From the NCBI RefSeq assembly GCF_035083965.1, contig NC_089727.1:6329501-6393500 (forward strand): a stretch of 64,000 nt of DNA. The letters are read 5' to 3'. A program made the position numbers and the translations under genes. Positions 1 through 11,165 of the stretch are shown in pieces. The stretch is from Branchiostoma lanceolatum (lineage: Eukaryota > Chordata > Leptocardii > Amphioxiformes > Branchiostomatidae). Under the pieces are notes generated by a model. It worked only from the letters and a program-made list of their open reading frames with translations. It was not told where the DNA came from and did no database searches. Position 1 is the stretch's first letter. Each line of letters opens with the position of its first letter.

Positions 1-3000
1 ATAGGAGTTTGGAGGTGTCCAGCGTAATCCCCCAGTCTGTGGTGGGCATTGGAGACCCCGTACTGGACACGAGCTGCCGCCATCATCCCGGGGTTGTTCA
101 GCTCCCGCGCTGTCTCATACGCCTTGCCGAAGTACTGACAGGCATGGCCATATTTACCCTGGAGAGGTGACAGTGGAAATCATGACCATCAATCAGTAAG
201 GTAGGTAAAAGGTAAAGATCCTGTAGTTTTTGAGGCGGTAGGGGCACTTAAATCACTGTCCGGGGCACGGTATTGGATGGTGGAGCCCATCCTTCTCCTA
301 ATCCACCACCTTTTACTCCCTGACCGAAGTCAGATACCCATTTTACACCTGGGTGGAGTCAGGAAAGTCCTGTTAGTGCCTTTGTCTAACCAAGAATGCC
401 AGGAATCAACCCTGACCTCTCGATCTCGTCTGCTAGCCTAGCCACTTGCCGCCACAACCATCAATACAGCGAGCAGAGACAATAAAATTCCCAAGGAAAA
501 AACAGAATTTTCTTATCTCTATGAGCAGGAGGTTCTGATTATATCCCACCTACCAGTGAGTTATAGATGACGCCCAGGCAGCTGCAGGCATTGACCAGTG
601 CTGTATCCTGATGGGTTCTCTCGGCAACATCCACAAACGCCTCCAGGTACTGGATGGACTCCTCTATCTTTCCCTGGCTGCAGAGATGATGACATCAACA
701 TATCAGCGTCATTACGATTTTTAAAAAAATTATAAGAAAAAGAATTATAACCACATGCCATGGTAAGAGACAGGCATTGCTACACAATGGCATGTATTTC
801 CTTATTACTTACATACCGAATTCCTAGTTTCAGGAGCAAAGTGTGCAAATAATTGTTAAAATACTGGGTTCTTATTTGTTGCAAACATTTTTCTTACAGT
901 TGCACGTAATTCGATTTGCTTTTAGTTTTTAAAAACATGTATTATCCTCTTCAATGTCATCTTTCATCATCTCTTGCTTTTACATGCTATACACTGTTGC
1001 ACAATATCTTATGGCACAGACCACAGATTGTTAAACTTTTTGGACTGCTCGAAAAGCCTTACAACAAGGATCACAATTTTGTTAGACTTTCTAAAACAGT
1101 GTGTTACCTCTCGTAAGACTTGGCGATGGCCTCACAAGCCTGCCCAAACCCCATGTCATCTCCGTTGGCCTTACAGATCTCCAGGTAGCCATTCAGGTAC
1201 TGTGGGGTGAGATGGGAAATACAGAGATATAGTCTCAAGGTATTAAAAAAACAAAAGGAAATAACACAAAACAAAAATGGTTTAGACTCTACCAGACTCC
1301 ATTGGTTTCTAGAAAATTGGTAGAAATTGGCAAAATACACTGAATAATATATGGCTGAGAAGTTCTGGCCAATTTCTACCATTTTTCCAGTAACCTTTGG
1401 AATCTGGTCGAGTGTATTAAAAGCAATGTGACTTTATGAAGATAGACATATAGCTGACCAGAATGGCTGTCTCTGAGTCCGCACTACTCTCGTATGCCTT
1501 TCCCAGTCTGTAACTCGCCAGACCCTCCTTGTAACTGTCTCCACCTAAGGAACACCATGGAAAAATATCGGTCATTTGCATTCAACCTTCATACATAGTT
1601 GAAATCGTTAAATTTAATCAAACATGAGGAATGAAAAAGACACTGACATATGATTCTTGCAATTGTTCTCCCAGGTGCATTTTGAACAGAAAAATTGGAA
1701 CAATTGTTCCTTGAAACTGCCTTTTAAGTTTAGATATAAGTGGTTCATGTGTATACTTTATAACAGTCCAGAAAATAATATTTGTTACTTCAGAAATCCA
1801 TAATTGTCTAGCTTTCCTTTAAATGACTGTAAGTTTAGCTAACGAAAAAGCATTACGCTTCATCTTATTCTATTTTGGGTTTGGCATGCTTATTAAATCG
1901 CATACAAAAGTGTAAGAGAAGACACTCACCTTCTTTTGCCATCTCAAAAGCCTTGGCGAGGTACTGTATGGCCCCCTGGGGATCCTGGGCCTTCATCTGA
2001 TCAGCAATGGTCGTGTAGATCCGACTCAAGTGGTCACATGAGGAGGCTTCCAGCGTCTTCCCACTTGCGTCCTTCCAGTTCCGTCCTGACGCCAGCTCGT
2101 GGAACTCCACAAAGTGTTGGGCAGCTCTGTCGTACTCGCCTGTGGGGGGGTTCAACATTACAGATAAATCTCCAACACTGGTCATGTCATGTACCAGAGG
2201 GAAATGGGACTTAGAATAGAGCCAATAGAGGAGTACAAGCTTCTGTGGACTACAAAAACTGCTTGCAGCACGGGGGGTAATAAATCACTTCCATCAATAT
2301 TCAAGAGAAAATGATTTACCACCATATCCCACAAGCAGCCAGCTGCAGCTGCACCGCGTGCTTACAAAGCTGATGTGTTACACCAAAGGAGAGTAATACT
2401 GGCAATACAGATACTCTGTGATACAAGCAGTTTTTGAAGTCCACAGAAGTGTGAACTCCTCTATTATAGTGGAAGGACTTTGATATCACTTGATTTATCT
2501 CAATATGAATAGAAGTTCACCTCTCTCTTCATAAGCCAGGCCGATGTTGCAGTTAGCTTCCGCCTCTTTCCTCCTGCCGTCGCCGCGGACTGACAGGCTC
2601 GTCTGGAGACACGCCTGGAAGAAGTGGTCTGACAGCCAGGTGTCGCTGGTGCTCTGGAAGTACTTGGCCAGCTGATACTGACAGTGGTACACCTCCTCCA
2701 TATTACCTGTGGTGATTACATGGTACAACCAGGATTATTAATGCTAAAACACTGAATATGCTGTTCTAATGCAAGCACTCTTGAAACAACTTGCAAAACC
2801 ATGCACATGGCAAATGACACTGCTTAAGAAGCACTTTGGAATTATCTTTCATGCTTTACAGTTTCTGGAAAATAAAAGGGTACTACAGACTTCCAAGCCA
2901 TCTTTATATTGACGCAAACTTATCCTCCTTGGCAGGCTTATAATTATATGTTGGGCTTTTTTGTGCTTGTCATATATGCTGTTTTCTGATACAATGTATC

Positions 3001-4161
3001 AGAAAACAGCATATATGACAAGCACAAAAAAGCCCAACATATAATTATAATTGTATGTCAGTTCTTATTGTACACAGTTTATTGTTTGAAAGCAAAGCAA
3101 AAAACTTTGTACAATTAGAACTACAGGTAGCATACAATCAGAAAACAGCTTACAACAAGCACACAAAAAAGCCCAACTCATAAAGCCTGCTACGAAGGCA
3201 AGTACAAACTCTGCTTCTGCACACCAGGCTTTCACACACTTACCCATCCTCCTGGCAGCCTCTCCTCTCGTCAGGTAATGTTTGATCTGGTCCAGCTTCT
3301 CTGGTTGGTCCTCCAGCAGTGGCTCCTGCCATAGCAACGAGTCCTGCCCCGCCTCCTCCCTCTCATCCTTCCTCTTCTTCATCAGCTGGAACAGCTCCGT
3401 GAAGGACTTGTGGAACCCTTCCCGCAGCATCTCCAGACACAGGTTATGTTTGTAGGAGTTACGGTATCTGTCAGGAGGAGTAGGAGCAGTACCTTAGCTT
3501 TAGACACACATATGCCTTATGATCATAGCACTTTGTAAGGGATAGAATGTGGAAACTTGAACACTGCTTATAATAAGTTACAATTCCTCTAAAATTGCTA
3601 AAATGAGAAAGTAAATCCACTCTAAGCACAAGGCATAATATGGTATCATGATATATGGTATTATATATGATATATTTCTGGTATGATATCTAGGCTTTTA
3701 TCTACGCGGAGAATGAATGAATGAATGAGTTTATTTACACAACAGTTGCATCGGTGACAATGTATGGCAATGTACAGATAACATAATTGTAGTCCTTAAA
3801 CCATGGAGTAGCATAGATGTTTGTATGTTAATTATTTAATATGTTATTCTGATGATCCCTGAAAACTTAGCATAAAACTAACGGGTATCGAGATGAACAA
3901 AACAGATGAAATGTGATCTTATCAAGTAGGAAGAAACCCTAACCTTGCTGTCTCTAACTTGTCGAGTTCTGGCTGTTGAACCCGCAGATTCTGTTGCTTC
4001 ATCATCATGTCTCTGTCCTTCGTACCCTGCACTCTCTTCACAGGTTTGAGGCTAGGTTTGGGGACCCTCCCCTTGGGCGGGCTGGGCATGCGCCGCTGAG
4101 GAATACTGGCACCCCCCATGTAGATCCCCTGATTTGGGGAGATGGCTGGTAAAGTGGCCAT
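1..4161 (-). CDS. TTC29: Tetratricopeptide repeat protein 29 (TTC29), 3' end outside window
   Basis: Coding exons in transcript order: 4161-3944, 3467-3244, 2706-2521, 2139-1930, 1544-1459, 1199-1108, 677-554 and 158-1, the last running off the window. All junctions have GT-AG ends and matching phases, giving about 434 residues (human TTC29 is about 475). The start is the ATG at 4161 (MATLPAISPN). Recognisable family blocks are LREGFHKSFTELFQLMKKR and DKLDQIKHYLTRGEAARR near residues 85-135, followed by TPR helices such as YQLAKYF, NIGLAYEERGEY, GLASYRLGKAYESS and ACEAIAKSYE. In vertebrates TTC29 is an axonemal protein needed for sperm flagella, linked to dynein transport or intraflagellar transport. 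That role is taken from the family. Introns carry several small mobile elements, but no exon is broken. Confidence 0.93.
197..466 (-). mobile_element. tRNA-derived SINE in a TTC29 intron
   Basis: Read on the minus strand, the segment opens with a tRNA-like part. A box-A-like stretch (GCAAGTGGCTAGGCTAGC) is followed by a box-B-like stretch (CAGGGTTGATTCCTGG). A non-tRNA body follows, ending near 197. This order fits a polymerase III SINE. It lies between the exons at 554-677 and 1-158 and has the same orientation as TTC29. It is not a working tRNA gene, because no acceptor stem can be closed. Confidence 0.65.
1292..1407. mobile_element. Small inverted-repeat element (MITE-like) in a TTC29 intron
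   Basis: Imperfect terminal inverted repeats of about 40 bp face each other across a short centre. The left arm begins CCAGACTCCATTGG and the right arm ends CCTTTGGAATCTGG. Both arms share the inner core TGGTAGAAATTGGC. Total length is about 116 bp, with no coding content. Confidence 0.65.
2223..2466. mobile_element. MITE-like element with terminal inverted repeats in a TTC29 intron
   Basis: About 42-bp inverted ends: the left starts AATAGAGGAGTACAAGCTTC and the right ends GTGAACTCCTCTATT. The inner parts of the arms, CAAAAACTGCTTG and CAAGCAGTTTTTG, also pair. The length is about 244 bp and there is no ORF, so it is probably a non-autonomous DNA transposon. No target-site duplication was established. 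Confidence 0.65.
2938..3050. repeat. Perfect 113-bp palindrome in a TTC29 intron
   Basis: The 55-nt arms 2938-2992 and 2996-3050 are exact reverse complements separated by 3 nt (AAT). The arms run from TTATAATTATATG to CTGTTTTCTGATAC. A diverged extra copy of part of the arm (GAAAACAGC, then AGCACACAAAAAAGCCCAAC) follows at about 3142-3180. The transcript could fold into a long stem. Confidence 0.9.
3712..3800. repeat. (GAAT)n tract with possible retroelement 3' end
   Basis: Four GAAT units lead into GAGTTTATTTACACAACAG. A short tandem tail joined to such a sequence is typical of the 3' end of a non-LTR element in reverse orientation. No coding part is present, so the assignment is tentative. 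Confidence 0.3.
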
Positions 4162-5130
4162 GGTCACTGCAGTCTAGAAAATCTGCAAAAGAATGATAAA
4201 ACATAACATATGAGTCCTTACACTCGCTGCAATGAAGTGAAAACACTTGAATGTTTAGATTTTTGATTGACCTTCTAGGGTAGCCTAGCATTGGGTAATC
4301 TGAGTATTTCAACCATTTGTGTTGATTAATCTTCATAAAATTTCAGATACATTACATTTTGTAGTAAGTTAAAACACAGTAGGCTACTCTATAGTAAAAC
4401 ATAACAAATAGAGTAACAACAAACAAGCGACTCATTGTGACAGTTTAACTTAAGCAAGAGAGAAAACTACATACTTACTACTACATAACTTCCTAATACT
4501 GTACAAATGTACATACATATCACGTACTACTATGTGTAATCAAACATGCATAACTTGTAGTTGTGCAGTAGAAGGATATACACAGTCCTACCCTATAACA
4601 TTTTTCGATACTAGATAGAACTGGTAACGGTAAGAGTAACCAGGACATCAATTTTCCAAATGATGCTATCATTTACATCCAACGTTTCCATGTTAGTCGT
4701 TATTAACACTTCCTTACATTTAGCTTATGAGATTATGTGATCATAGTGATACGTAGAAAGTGTCACAACACACAAACAGACGAAAAAATCCTGAAATGCA
4801 TTTTCTAGACACAATTTACAGAAGCTGAGGCATTGGCGCATTTCCAAACCTACGTTTAAACCTTCACTTTATCTTTCCGCACCTTTTGATCATATAAAAT
4901 GGAGTCGTCAATCCCCGTCGATACTCGTTTTTACGTCCAAGTAACTTGCTCCAACATTTCAAACCTTTCTTCACCTTCCATCAATTCCATCATGGCGGAC
5001 ATTGGTGCTGGTGGTCGTCATGGCGACAGTCTTCAAGTCTCGTCAGATCTCGCGGGAAAATGACAGCATAAATAGAAAGCGGCGTCTAGCGAGTGTTCTG
5101 AGAATTGCAGTAAAAGCAACCTGCACTTAC

Positions 5131-5200
5131 CTGTTGTAAGCCGTCGTCTTCTTTTGGTTCCGGTTCGGAATCAAAATTGACCTAATGGCCAAATGGTACT
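5131..5200 (-). promoter_or_regulatory. Probable 5' non-coding exon and promoter side of TTC29
   Basis: Read on the minus strand, ACAACAG is followed by GTAAGTGC at 5130, a strong donor. An acceptor (TTTTGCAG) lies just upstream of the TTC29 ATG at 4161. The simplest reading is a 5' UTR exon ending at 5131 and a transcription start somewhat above it. The upstream limit is not visible. Confidence 0.5.
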
Positions 5201-6534
5201 TAGAATATGACGCAAATCATAGGTTTTCTTGATAGTTTTGGCTCCAGATTTTTCGGCTATCGCTATAGCAATGAAATGATATTTACTGAAAAGCCAGTTC
5301 TAGCGTTTTTCGTTCGCGCAGATTTGGTCGTCCGGCGAATATTACTACTTCCTAGTATTGGTGCGCGATAATGGTAACGTGGCCTTCTTGCCTGATCAGT
5401 TTGATTTCGAGTTATCAGTATTCATGAATTTATCGTAAAGCTTTGATGGCCTTCCTGAATTTAGCGTAAATCGTAGTCAGGACTCCCATACAGACCTTCA
5501 TAAATGCAAGAAACACTTAGTCAACTGGGTAATCTAAAGACGACAAATATACACCATCAGTCTGGGATTTAGGATAAATTTGTTTGAAAAATTCATCTAC
5601 TCCTCTTGTCATCATTAGGTCATGAAGATTTGTTTCAACGGACGAGACGGAAATGTTTTAATTTGCACTGTACGGTCTTGCAATTGATTACCTTCATTGC
5701 CGGACGCTATTCCCGAGGCGCTATGGGTAGGTCACGCAACCTTACATCCTGAAATAAGCCTGACGTTTGGAATCAACTTCAACTTAATTTACCCCCAGAT
5801 AACCCCGCGAGGGGCAAAGTAGGGGGGGGGGAGGTCCCAGGCTAAGGCGGGCAGCCTGGCGCGGTATGACTCAACATAAAGAAAATGAATTGATAGTTTG
5901 GAAATTTGATGTGGTCCTATATGAGCTGGCAGCAGATGATTGGTAGAGATCTCCAGACAGTGAACAGGAGATGGAAGGATGCGATATGACTGGCTGTCAA
6001 GTCAAGTCAAAGCCTTTATGTTCTCTCGAATGCATGTTCGACCACACAGGCCGCTTTTCAACAAGGTCGCAGTGGAGGGGGAGGAGTCACGGATAAAGAG
6101 TACCATATCAGAGAACTATATCAACACAATCATAAATAATAAGTCGAAACAAATAGATAGATAAATAAATACATGAATACATCATCAAGTACATCATTAG
6201 GTCATTAAGTCTATCATGAAGTCCGTGATCAAAGCCTGGTTATGCATGTTCCATGGGATTTGAAAATATGAATGGACGGAGCCGCCCTAATGTGTGCCTG
6301 TAAACAGAACGTGGCGAGACTGGGAACGTGTCGAGACTTCTCTTACTGCGCATGCCTCATGTGTCGCACGACGTGTGGGCCTGAGTAGTCTTAGCACTAG
6401 TAAGTCTTTGACTACATGTATTTGGTCCAACGGACGCAATTGATATGCTTTCATGTGTGCCGTGTGTTCTTAATGATATGCAATGGTGCCGCAGGTCACC
6501 AATTGGTCTGAAATCTAGGTAGCAGGATTTTAGT
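5201..6534. other. Intergenic, no gene recognised
   Basis: No supported exon on either strand. There is a poly-G run near 5821. A stretch at about 5995-6180 ends in AT-rich short repeats and may be an old retroelement end. The short ORFs here have no domain and no splice-supported partners. Confidence 0.5.
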
Positions 6535-6915
6535 ACTAGTACTGCTGCCACCTCTTGATGGTCGCAATGGTGAATTGAAGTACATGAAGGTCACCAACCG
6601 AATCTACATGAGCAAATTCTGAGTTTCAATACAGTGTATAAAGATGTAGATAAGCAAATTTTGAGTTTACGTAAGCTAACTGGCCTGAGGTCTAGAATGA
6701 TCCTGAACAGTTGTATGTTTAGTTGGTGCTGTTGTCACCTCTTGCTGATCGCAATGCTGAATTGAAGTAGGCCACCACGTGGGTCTACATGAGCAAAATT
6801 TGAGTTTATGTAAGTGAGTCTACATGCAAATTTTGAATTTACGTAAACTAATTTGTCTGAAGTCGAGAATAAATTGAACAGTTGCAGGTTTAGCTGGTAG
6901 TGTGACCACCTCTGT
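6535..6915. repeat. Diverged tandem duplication, unit about 190 bp
   Basis: Unit 1 (about 6541-6727) and unit 2 (about 6729-6905) share the same order of blocks. These are CACCTCTTG, TCGCAAT, GTGAATTGAAGTA/CTGAATTGAAGTAG, TCTACATGAGCAAA, GAGTTTACGTAA and GAACAGTTG. A third start (GTGACCACCTCTG) follows at 6900. It lies 0.6-0.9 kb upstream of the LRR receptor gene, so it may sit in its promoter or 5' region. Confidence 0.7.
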
Positions 6916-7489
6916 CGACCGACTGCTGCCAAGTGTTCTTCATCGTAACTTGTGCCGTTACACCGTCTGAGCATCAGATTCAGCGTCAACTGAACCGACA
7001 TCAACACAGAACGGACAGGAACAACCCAACGGACTTTATTGAACACAGTTTGCGGTGAGTTTTTTTCATCAACGACAATCATTCCGGTTGCGGCTAGGTC
7101 AAGCGCCAACCCCGAACAGACTTTGAGGGAGACTCGGTGAGAAAACCCCGGCAGTTATTCAGCACATCGCAATACTAGTACACATTTGTAACTTCGAGAC
7201 GTTAGGCGAAAAAGGGCTTCGTTGAATCTCCTGCATTCAAACGCTGGAGAGCATCAACCCTTTTCCCAGGGCGCGTAGGTAGGCTCATGCCTGTAGTTTA
7301 TCCCGAATTCGTCTGCTGACATAGGGTAAAACATACGGCTATCAAGAATCGTACTTCTCAAACACGAGAGTGCTTGAAAATTCAAACAAAAATTAAGGGC
7401 GGCTGAAACGTCCAAGAGAACTAAGATTTTCACCGAGTGAAAGAGGCTTAAACTATCCTTCTTTTTGTAAAGGAACAGATCTCGTCAAA

Positions 7490-10138
7490 ATGCCTTTAAA
7501 ACAAAACAAAATTGGCGTTTTGATCTTTCTTGCCTTGGCGACGTCGACGGTACGCGCTGGTTCAGCAGATCCGACCTGTTTCCCGACGTGTTCAAGCAGA
7601 GACTGGTCAGTCTGCCAGCCTTTCAAAGAAAATGATGCGTACCGATCAGCCCCTGGTGATCTTTATAGCAGACATAAGACGGAGTGCATTTCTTGCAACA
7701 GTAGCTACAATCATTCGGCTGCAATCACAACTTTACCAACTGTAAACTGTTTTCTCAATACCGAATGGCTTGGGTTAAAAGGGTTACAGCTGGGGAAATT
7801 ATCGTCCCAAAAACTAGCTGTCATCAATTCCATTTCTCTTGGACGCCTGTTTCTTGTAAAAGCTGGAATAACTGAGATAGACAGCGCTTCATTCAAAGAC
7901 TTTAGGGGGTTGTGGCATCTGTCTCTAGACTACAACATGTTAACGCACCTCCCTAGTAAATGGTACAGCGATACGCATGGACGGGGTGAATATCAGCTCA
8001 CCCATCTTTCGATTTCCCACAATAAGATTTCCAAGTTAGGTCCTGCTTCTTTCCAAAACCTTGACAACTTATATTTGTTAGATCTACGACACAACGATTT
8101 GAGAGAAATACGTAGCGAATGGTTTTCCTATCTGGACGAATTAGGAAAGCTGTATCTTGGTGGAAACAACATTGAAGCAGTCTCACCCGACGCGTTTGAA
8201 TATTTGAACGGACTGAACCATCTGGATCTAAGCAGCAATGAGATAGTGTGTCTGCCAATACAAACATTTGGGGCCTTTGAACGCATTGTGAGAGTCGTAC
8301 TCGGCGGAAACAATCTGATCTCGAACGCAAATGTTGTGCGGAATATATCATGGCATGTTGTGCTAGAAAACTGTGTACATCACTGGCTGCCATGGTCTAA
8401 GGTTTCCGTAAGGCAGTGGATGCGATTCGATGTAGCAGACATGGTTTTTGATATCAATTATGACGTAACAGAGAGAGTATTTCACTTTGATAGGTTACGT
8501 TTGTTGCCAAAGACGCATTATTCCGACCATACAAAAAAGGAGCACTCTTGTGCGCGCCTTGCGGGATACCTTCGATCGAGTAGTTTTACGGCCTGTTCTC
8601 CTTTTGTCGTCATAGTAACGAACAGTCAAGAACATATGAACAAGACTTTTTCATCTCAATGTCTGGAGGCATGGGAGGGGTCTGGCGGCATCAGTTTGCC
8701 TTTGAAGGGTGCGTCCAGTTTACGATTCTCCGCTATGGAAACATATAGAGCGGACAGTTTTAGCATTGTAGTAAGCAGGATGAATCAAACGGTTGACTCT
8801 CAACTGAGCACACTTTCAAACACGAATGACAGTGGAGGCGATTCTTTTTCAAGAGTAGCTTGTTTTGTTATTGTTCAGGACAAAAAGCATGAATTGTTTT
8901 TCAATGGGACCACCACCAAGAAATCAGGCGACGCAAAATGTTTTCCGTGGAAGGCTTTTCAAAATAAGATGGCTGCAACCAGTCCTGGTAACGCAGATGG
9001 TAGAATGCAACGTTTAAGAAACACAACATCTTCCCCTCCATCCAGTTTGACATTGACCGTGCAGACTGATAATATTACAGTAGGGTCAACCGCCGGCGGG
9101 GTCACGTCATCTCTCACACAGACTTATTCGAGTCCTGATGTAGACGGAGCTACATACTTAACGATTCCCCTGATAGCGGGCTCTGTAGCGGCAGGTCTGT
9201 TCAGTCTGATGTGTTTCTTCGCTTTGTTCTTGTTCTGCTACCGAAAGAGACGAACAAATCCAAATCTAGACGGTTATAGACAAGGCCTTCCTATTTCGAA
9301 AAGAATGGCCTTAGCGGTATTACAGAGTAACCCAATGTACCGAGGCAATACGGCAAAAACAGTTCAGGATAAGAACATGCGGGACTCTTGTCAAGCAAAC
9401 GACAACATGTACGATCAAATCAACGAGGATGAAGTGTATGATCCATTGGGCCACGACTACTCGGAAATAAAAGATGGGGATGTCAGAGCGGACGCTAGCA
9501 GAGCCTTAGACAATGGTCGAACAGACGGCAACGTGTACAATGTCATCAACGAGGATGAAGAGTACATTCCATCTGGCCACGTCTACAACGAAATCAAAGA
9601 TGAGAACACCAATGGCGAGCATGAACCAGTGAGATTTGACTCTCCCGGTGTAGATAAAGAAATAATACAGAGCGAAGACGTAAATAATGCACCAGAACAG
9701 GCTACACAAAACGAGAATTGTGAGGACGATGGCTCTGTGACTTTCTACGCTGCTGCAGCGGAAGTAAGGTTGCCCATATCTAGAAATGTCGCCGCTTGCA
9801 CTTCGCACTATAAGAAATTTAAAGGTGCAAAGAAAAGAGCTTTTGTAAACTGTAGGCCGGATAGTTTTTCTGTCACGAAGTCCGTCGTCCAAGAGCAGGC
9901 GTCTAGAAATGTCACTTGTAATTCTTCGCATTATAGGAAAGGTGCAAAGAAAAGAGCTTCTGTAAAGTGTAGTTTTTCTGTCACAAAGTCCGTCCACCAA
10001 AAGCAGACAGCTTATGAAATGACTGACCGTGCAGATGTGTTAAATCGCACAGATAGTAGCATGTACAAACATGGAACAACAGATAATATCACAAGTGACG
10101 CCATCGTGAGAGGGGAGCCAGAATACTCAGAAAGCTAG
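7490..10138 (+). CDS. Single-exon LRR transmembrane receptor with ITAM-like cytoplasmic tail
   Basis: An 882-residue single-exon ORF with a start ATG after CGTCAAA. Residues 1-23 form a signal peptide (LIFLALATSTVRA). A Cys-rich cap follows, then about six leucine-rich repeats at roughly residues 95-285 (LSISHNKISKLG, LDLRHNDLREI, LYLGGNNIEAV, LDLSSNEIVCL). A non-LRR ectodomain rich in N-x-S/T sites runs to about 550. The membrane segment (IAGSVAAGLFSLMCFFALFL) is about 558-582, stopped by CYRKRR. The 300-residue tail holds an NPxY motif (NPMY, Tyr617) and a duplicated block with YDQI, YDPL, YSEI (641, 650, 657) and YNVI, EEYI, YNEI (683, 692, 699). Each block has YxxI-x12-YxxI spacing, as in ITAMs. 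A second internal duplication (SRNV...GAKKRA...SFSVTKSV) lies near 764-840. No exact ortholog was recognised. A signalling or adhesion receptor is inferred. Confidence 0.85.
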   Translation: MPLKQNKIGVLIFLALATSTVRAGSADPTCFPTCSSRDWSVCQPFKENDAYRSAPGDLYSRHKTECISCNSSYNHSAAITTLPTVNCFLNTEWLGLKGLQLGKLSSQKLAVINSISLGRLFLVKAGITEIDSASFKDFRGLWHLSLDYNMLTHLPSKWYSDTHGRGEYQLTHLSISHNKISKLGPASFQNLDNLYLLDLRHNDLREIRSEWFSYLDELGKLYLGGNNIEAVSPDAFEYLNGLNHLDLSSNEIVCLPIQTFGAFERIVRVVLGGNNLISNANVVRNISWHVVLENCVHHWLPWSKVSVRQWMRFDVADMVFDINYDVTERVFHFDRLRLLPKTHYSDHTKKEHSCARLAGYLRSSSFTACSPFVVIVTNSQEHMNKTFSSQCLEAWEGSGGISLPLKGASSLRFSAMETYRADSFSIVVSRMNQTVDSQLSTLSNTNDSGGDSFSRVACFVIVQDKKHELFFNGTTTKKSGDAKCFPWKAFQNKMAATSPGNADGRMQRLRNTTSSPPSSLTLTVQTDNITVGSTAGGVTSSLTQTYSSPDVDGATYLTIPLIAGSVAAGLFSLMCFFALFLFCYRKRRTNPNLDGYRQGLPISKRMALAVLQSNPMYRGNTAKTVQDKNMRDSCQANDNMYDQINEDEVYDPLGHDYSEIKDGDVRADASRALDNGRTDGNVYNVINEDEEYIPSGHVYNEIKDENTNGEHEPVRFDSPGVDKEIIQSEDVNNAPEQATQNENCEDDGSVTFYAAAAEVRLPISRNVAACTSHYKKFKGAKKRAFVNCRPDSFSVTKSVVQEQASRNVTCNSSHYRKGAKKRASVKCSFSVTKSVHQKQTAYEMTDRADVLNRTDSSMYKHGTTDNITSDAIVRGEPEYSES

Positions 10139-10577
10139 AGGCTTGTGGGAACCAGTGTATTAGAGAAGTCTAAATGAAAGTCAAAAAGATTCGGAAGGAT
10201 TAGATTCTTGGAGACAAAATAAACAAAGGCTCCATGGCGTCATGAACGTTTTCCCCTTACCATAAAGTGTTTCGGTCTGCACATTAAACATTTGTCTTGT
10301 GGTAAAAAGGATACATGCTTTTGATATTAGCATATTATTAAATATGAATATATTTGTTGTACTGAACTGTGAAGGTATGTATTACTGCTGGAGGGTGACT
10401 AGATGTTAGCCTATGCTGTTCTACCCCTTACTATTTTGCACTTAAATAGAACATATTTGGTTCCCTCATACATACATACATGTACATACATACATGTATG
10501 GTGTGATATGTGTTGCCATTTTCATGCACTGTATTTGAGTAATTCAGTGAGCTTTGGAACTTTGTTGTAGGATACCT

Positions 10578-10583
10578 AATAAA
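10578..10583 (+). terminator. Likely polyadenylation signal of the LRR gene
   Basis: AATAAA in an AT-rich 3' flank about 440 bp after the stop codon, followed by a T-rich stretch. An earlier AATAAA-like word lies near 10219, so two 3' ends are possible. Confidence 0.45.
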
Positions 10584-10949
10584 TGGTTCTTGTATGATTT
10601 TCAACCAGGTTCGTGTTTTTTAATCTCCAAATAGAGCAGTATTATCCCGTCACTAATAGAGCTGTAATCGGGTTTTGAAAAACAAAGACAAACACTTCGA
10701 AATTAGAGCAGTGCGATGTTGCCATGATCTTGGGAAGAAAAGAGCTTCTGTGCCATTAATACTTTTAATATTCAATGGAAATGGGAAATAAATTTTGCTA
10801 TTTTAATAATTAAACAAATCAGATCCTAATTTTCATATGATTATGTACACCTGTTTAAGCCACCTGCATGCTGACTATCCTGGAAACGTGTCGTCTCTTT
10901 GTAAAGTTAGCCTCTTTGAAAGATCTTTTGAAAACTTCCCCTGTTGTTT

Positions 10950-11165
10950 AAGAACAAGCCGCTTGGGGGCCCAAAACTACAACTCTTCTTCCTGAGATCA
11001 AAAGCTATCTGCCACCACAAAACCAAAACCACATCATGTCCAGGGCAAAAGATACAGAAACCGGACCTTCTGCTGCAGTATGAAGAAAGTTACCAGGGGG
11101 CCCAAAATCGACCATAACCTTCATATGCCCAAGAGCTACCTACACTGTGACCAAATATCATCAGA
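10950..11165. repeat. Dispersed repeat, copy 1 (second copy at 50293-50505)
   Basis: Blocks shared in order with 50293-50505: AAGCCGCTTGGGGG/AAGCTGCTAGGGGG, AGCTATCTGCCACC, GTCCAGG, AAAAGATACA, TTCTGCTGCAGTA, then ACCAGGGGGCCCAAAATCGACC. No coding capacity. It is an interspersed repeat of unknown class, located between the convergent LRR and PCYT2 genes. The rest of 10.6-12.2 kb shows only AT-rich UTR-like sequence. Confidence 0.65.

Noticed and set aside
4991-5062. Short plus-strand frame beginning ATGGCGGACATTGG upstream of TTC29
   Set aside because: Only about 23 codons, no splice partner or domain. It lies in the probable first intron of TTC29.
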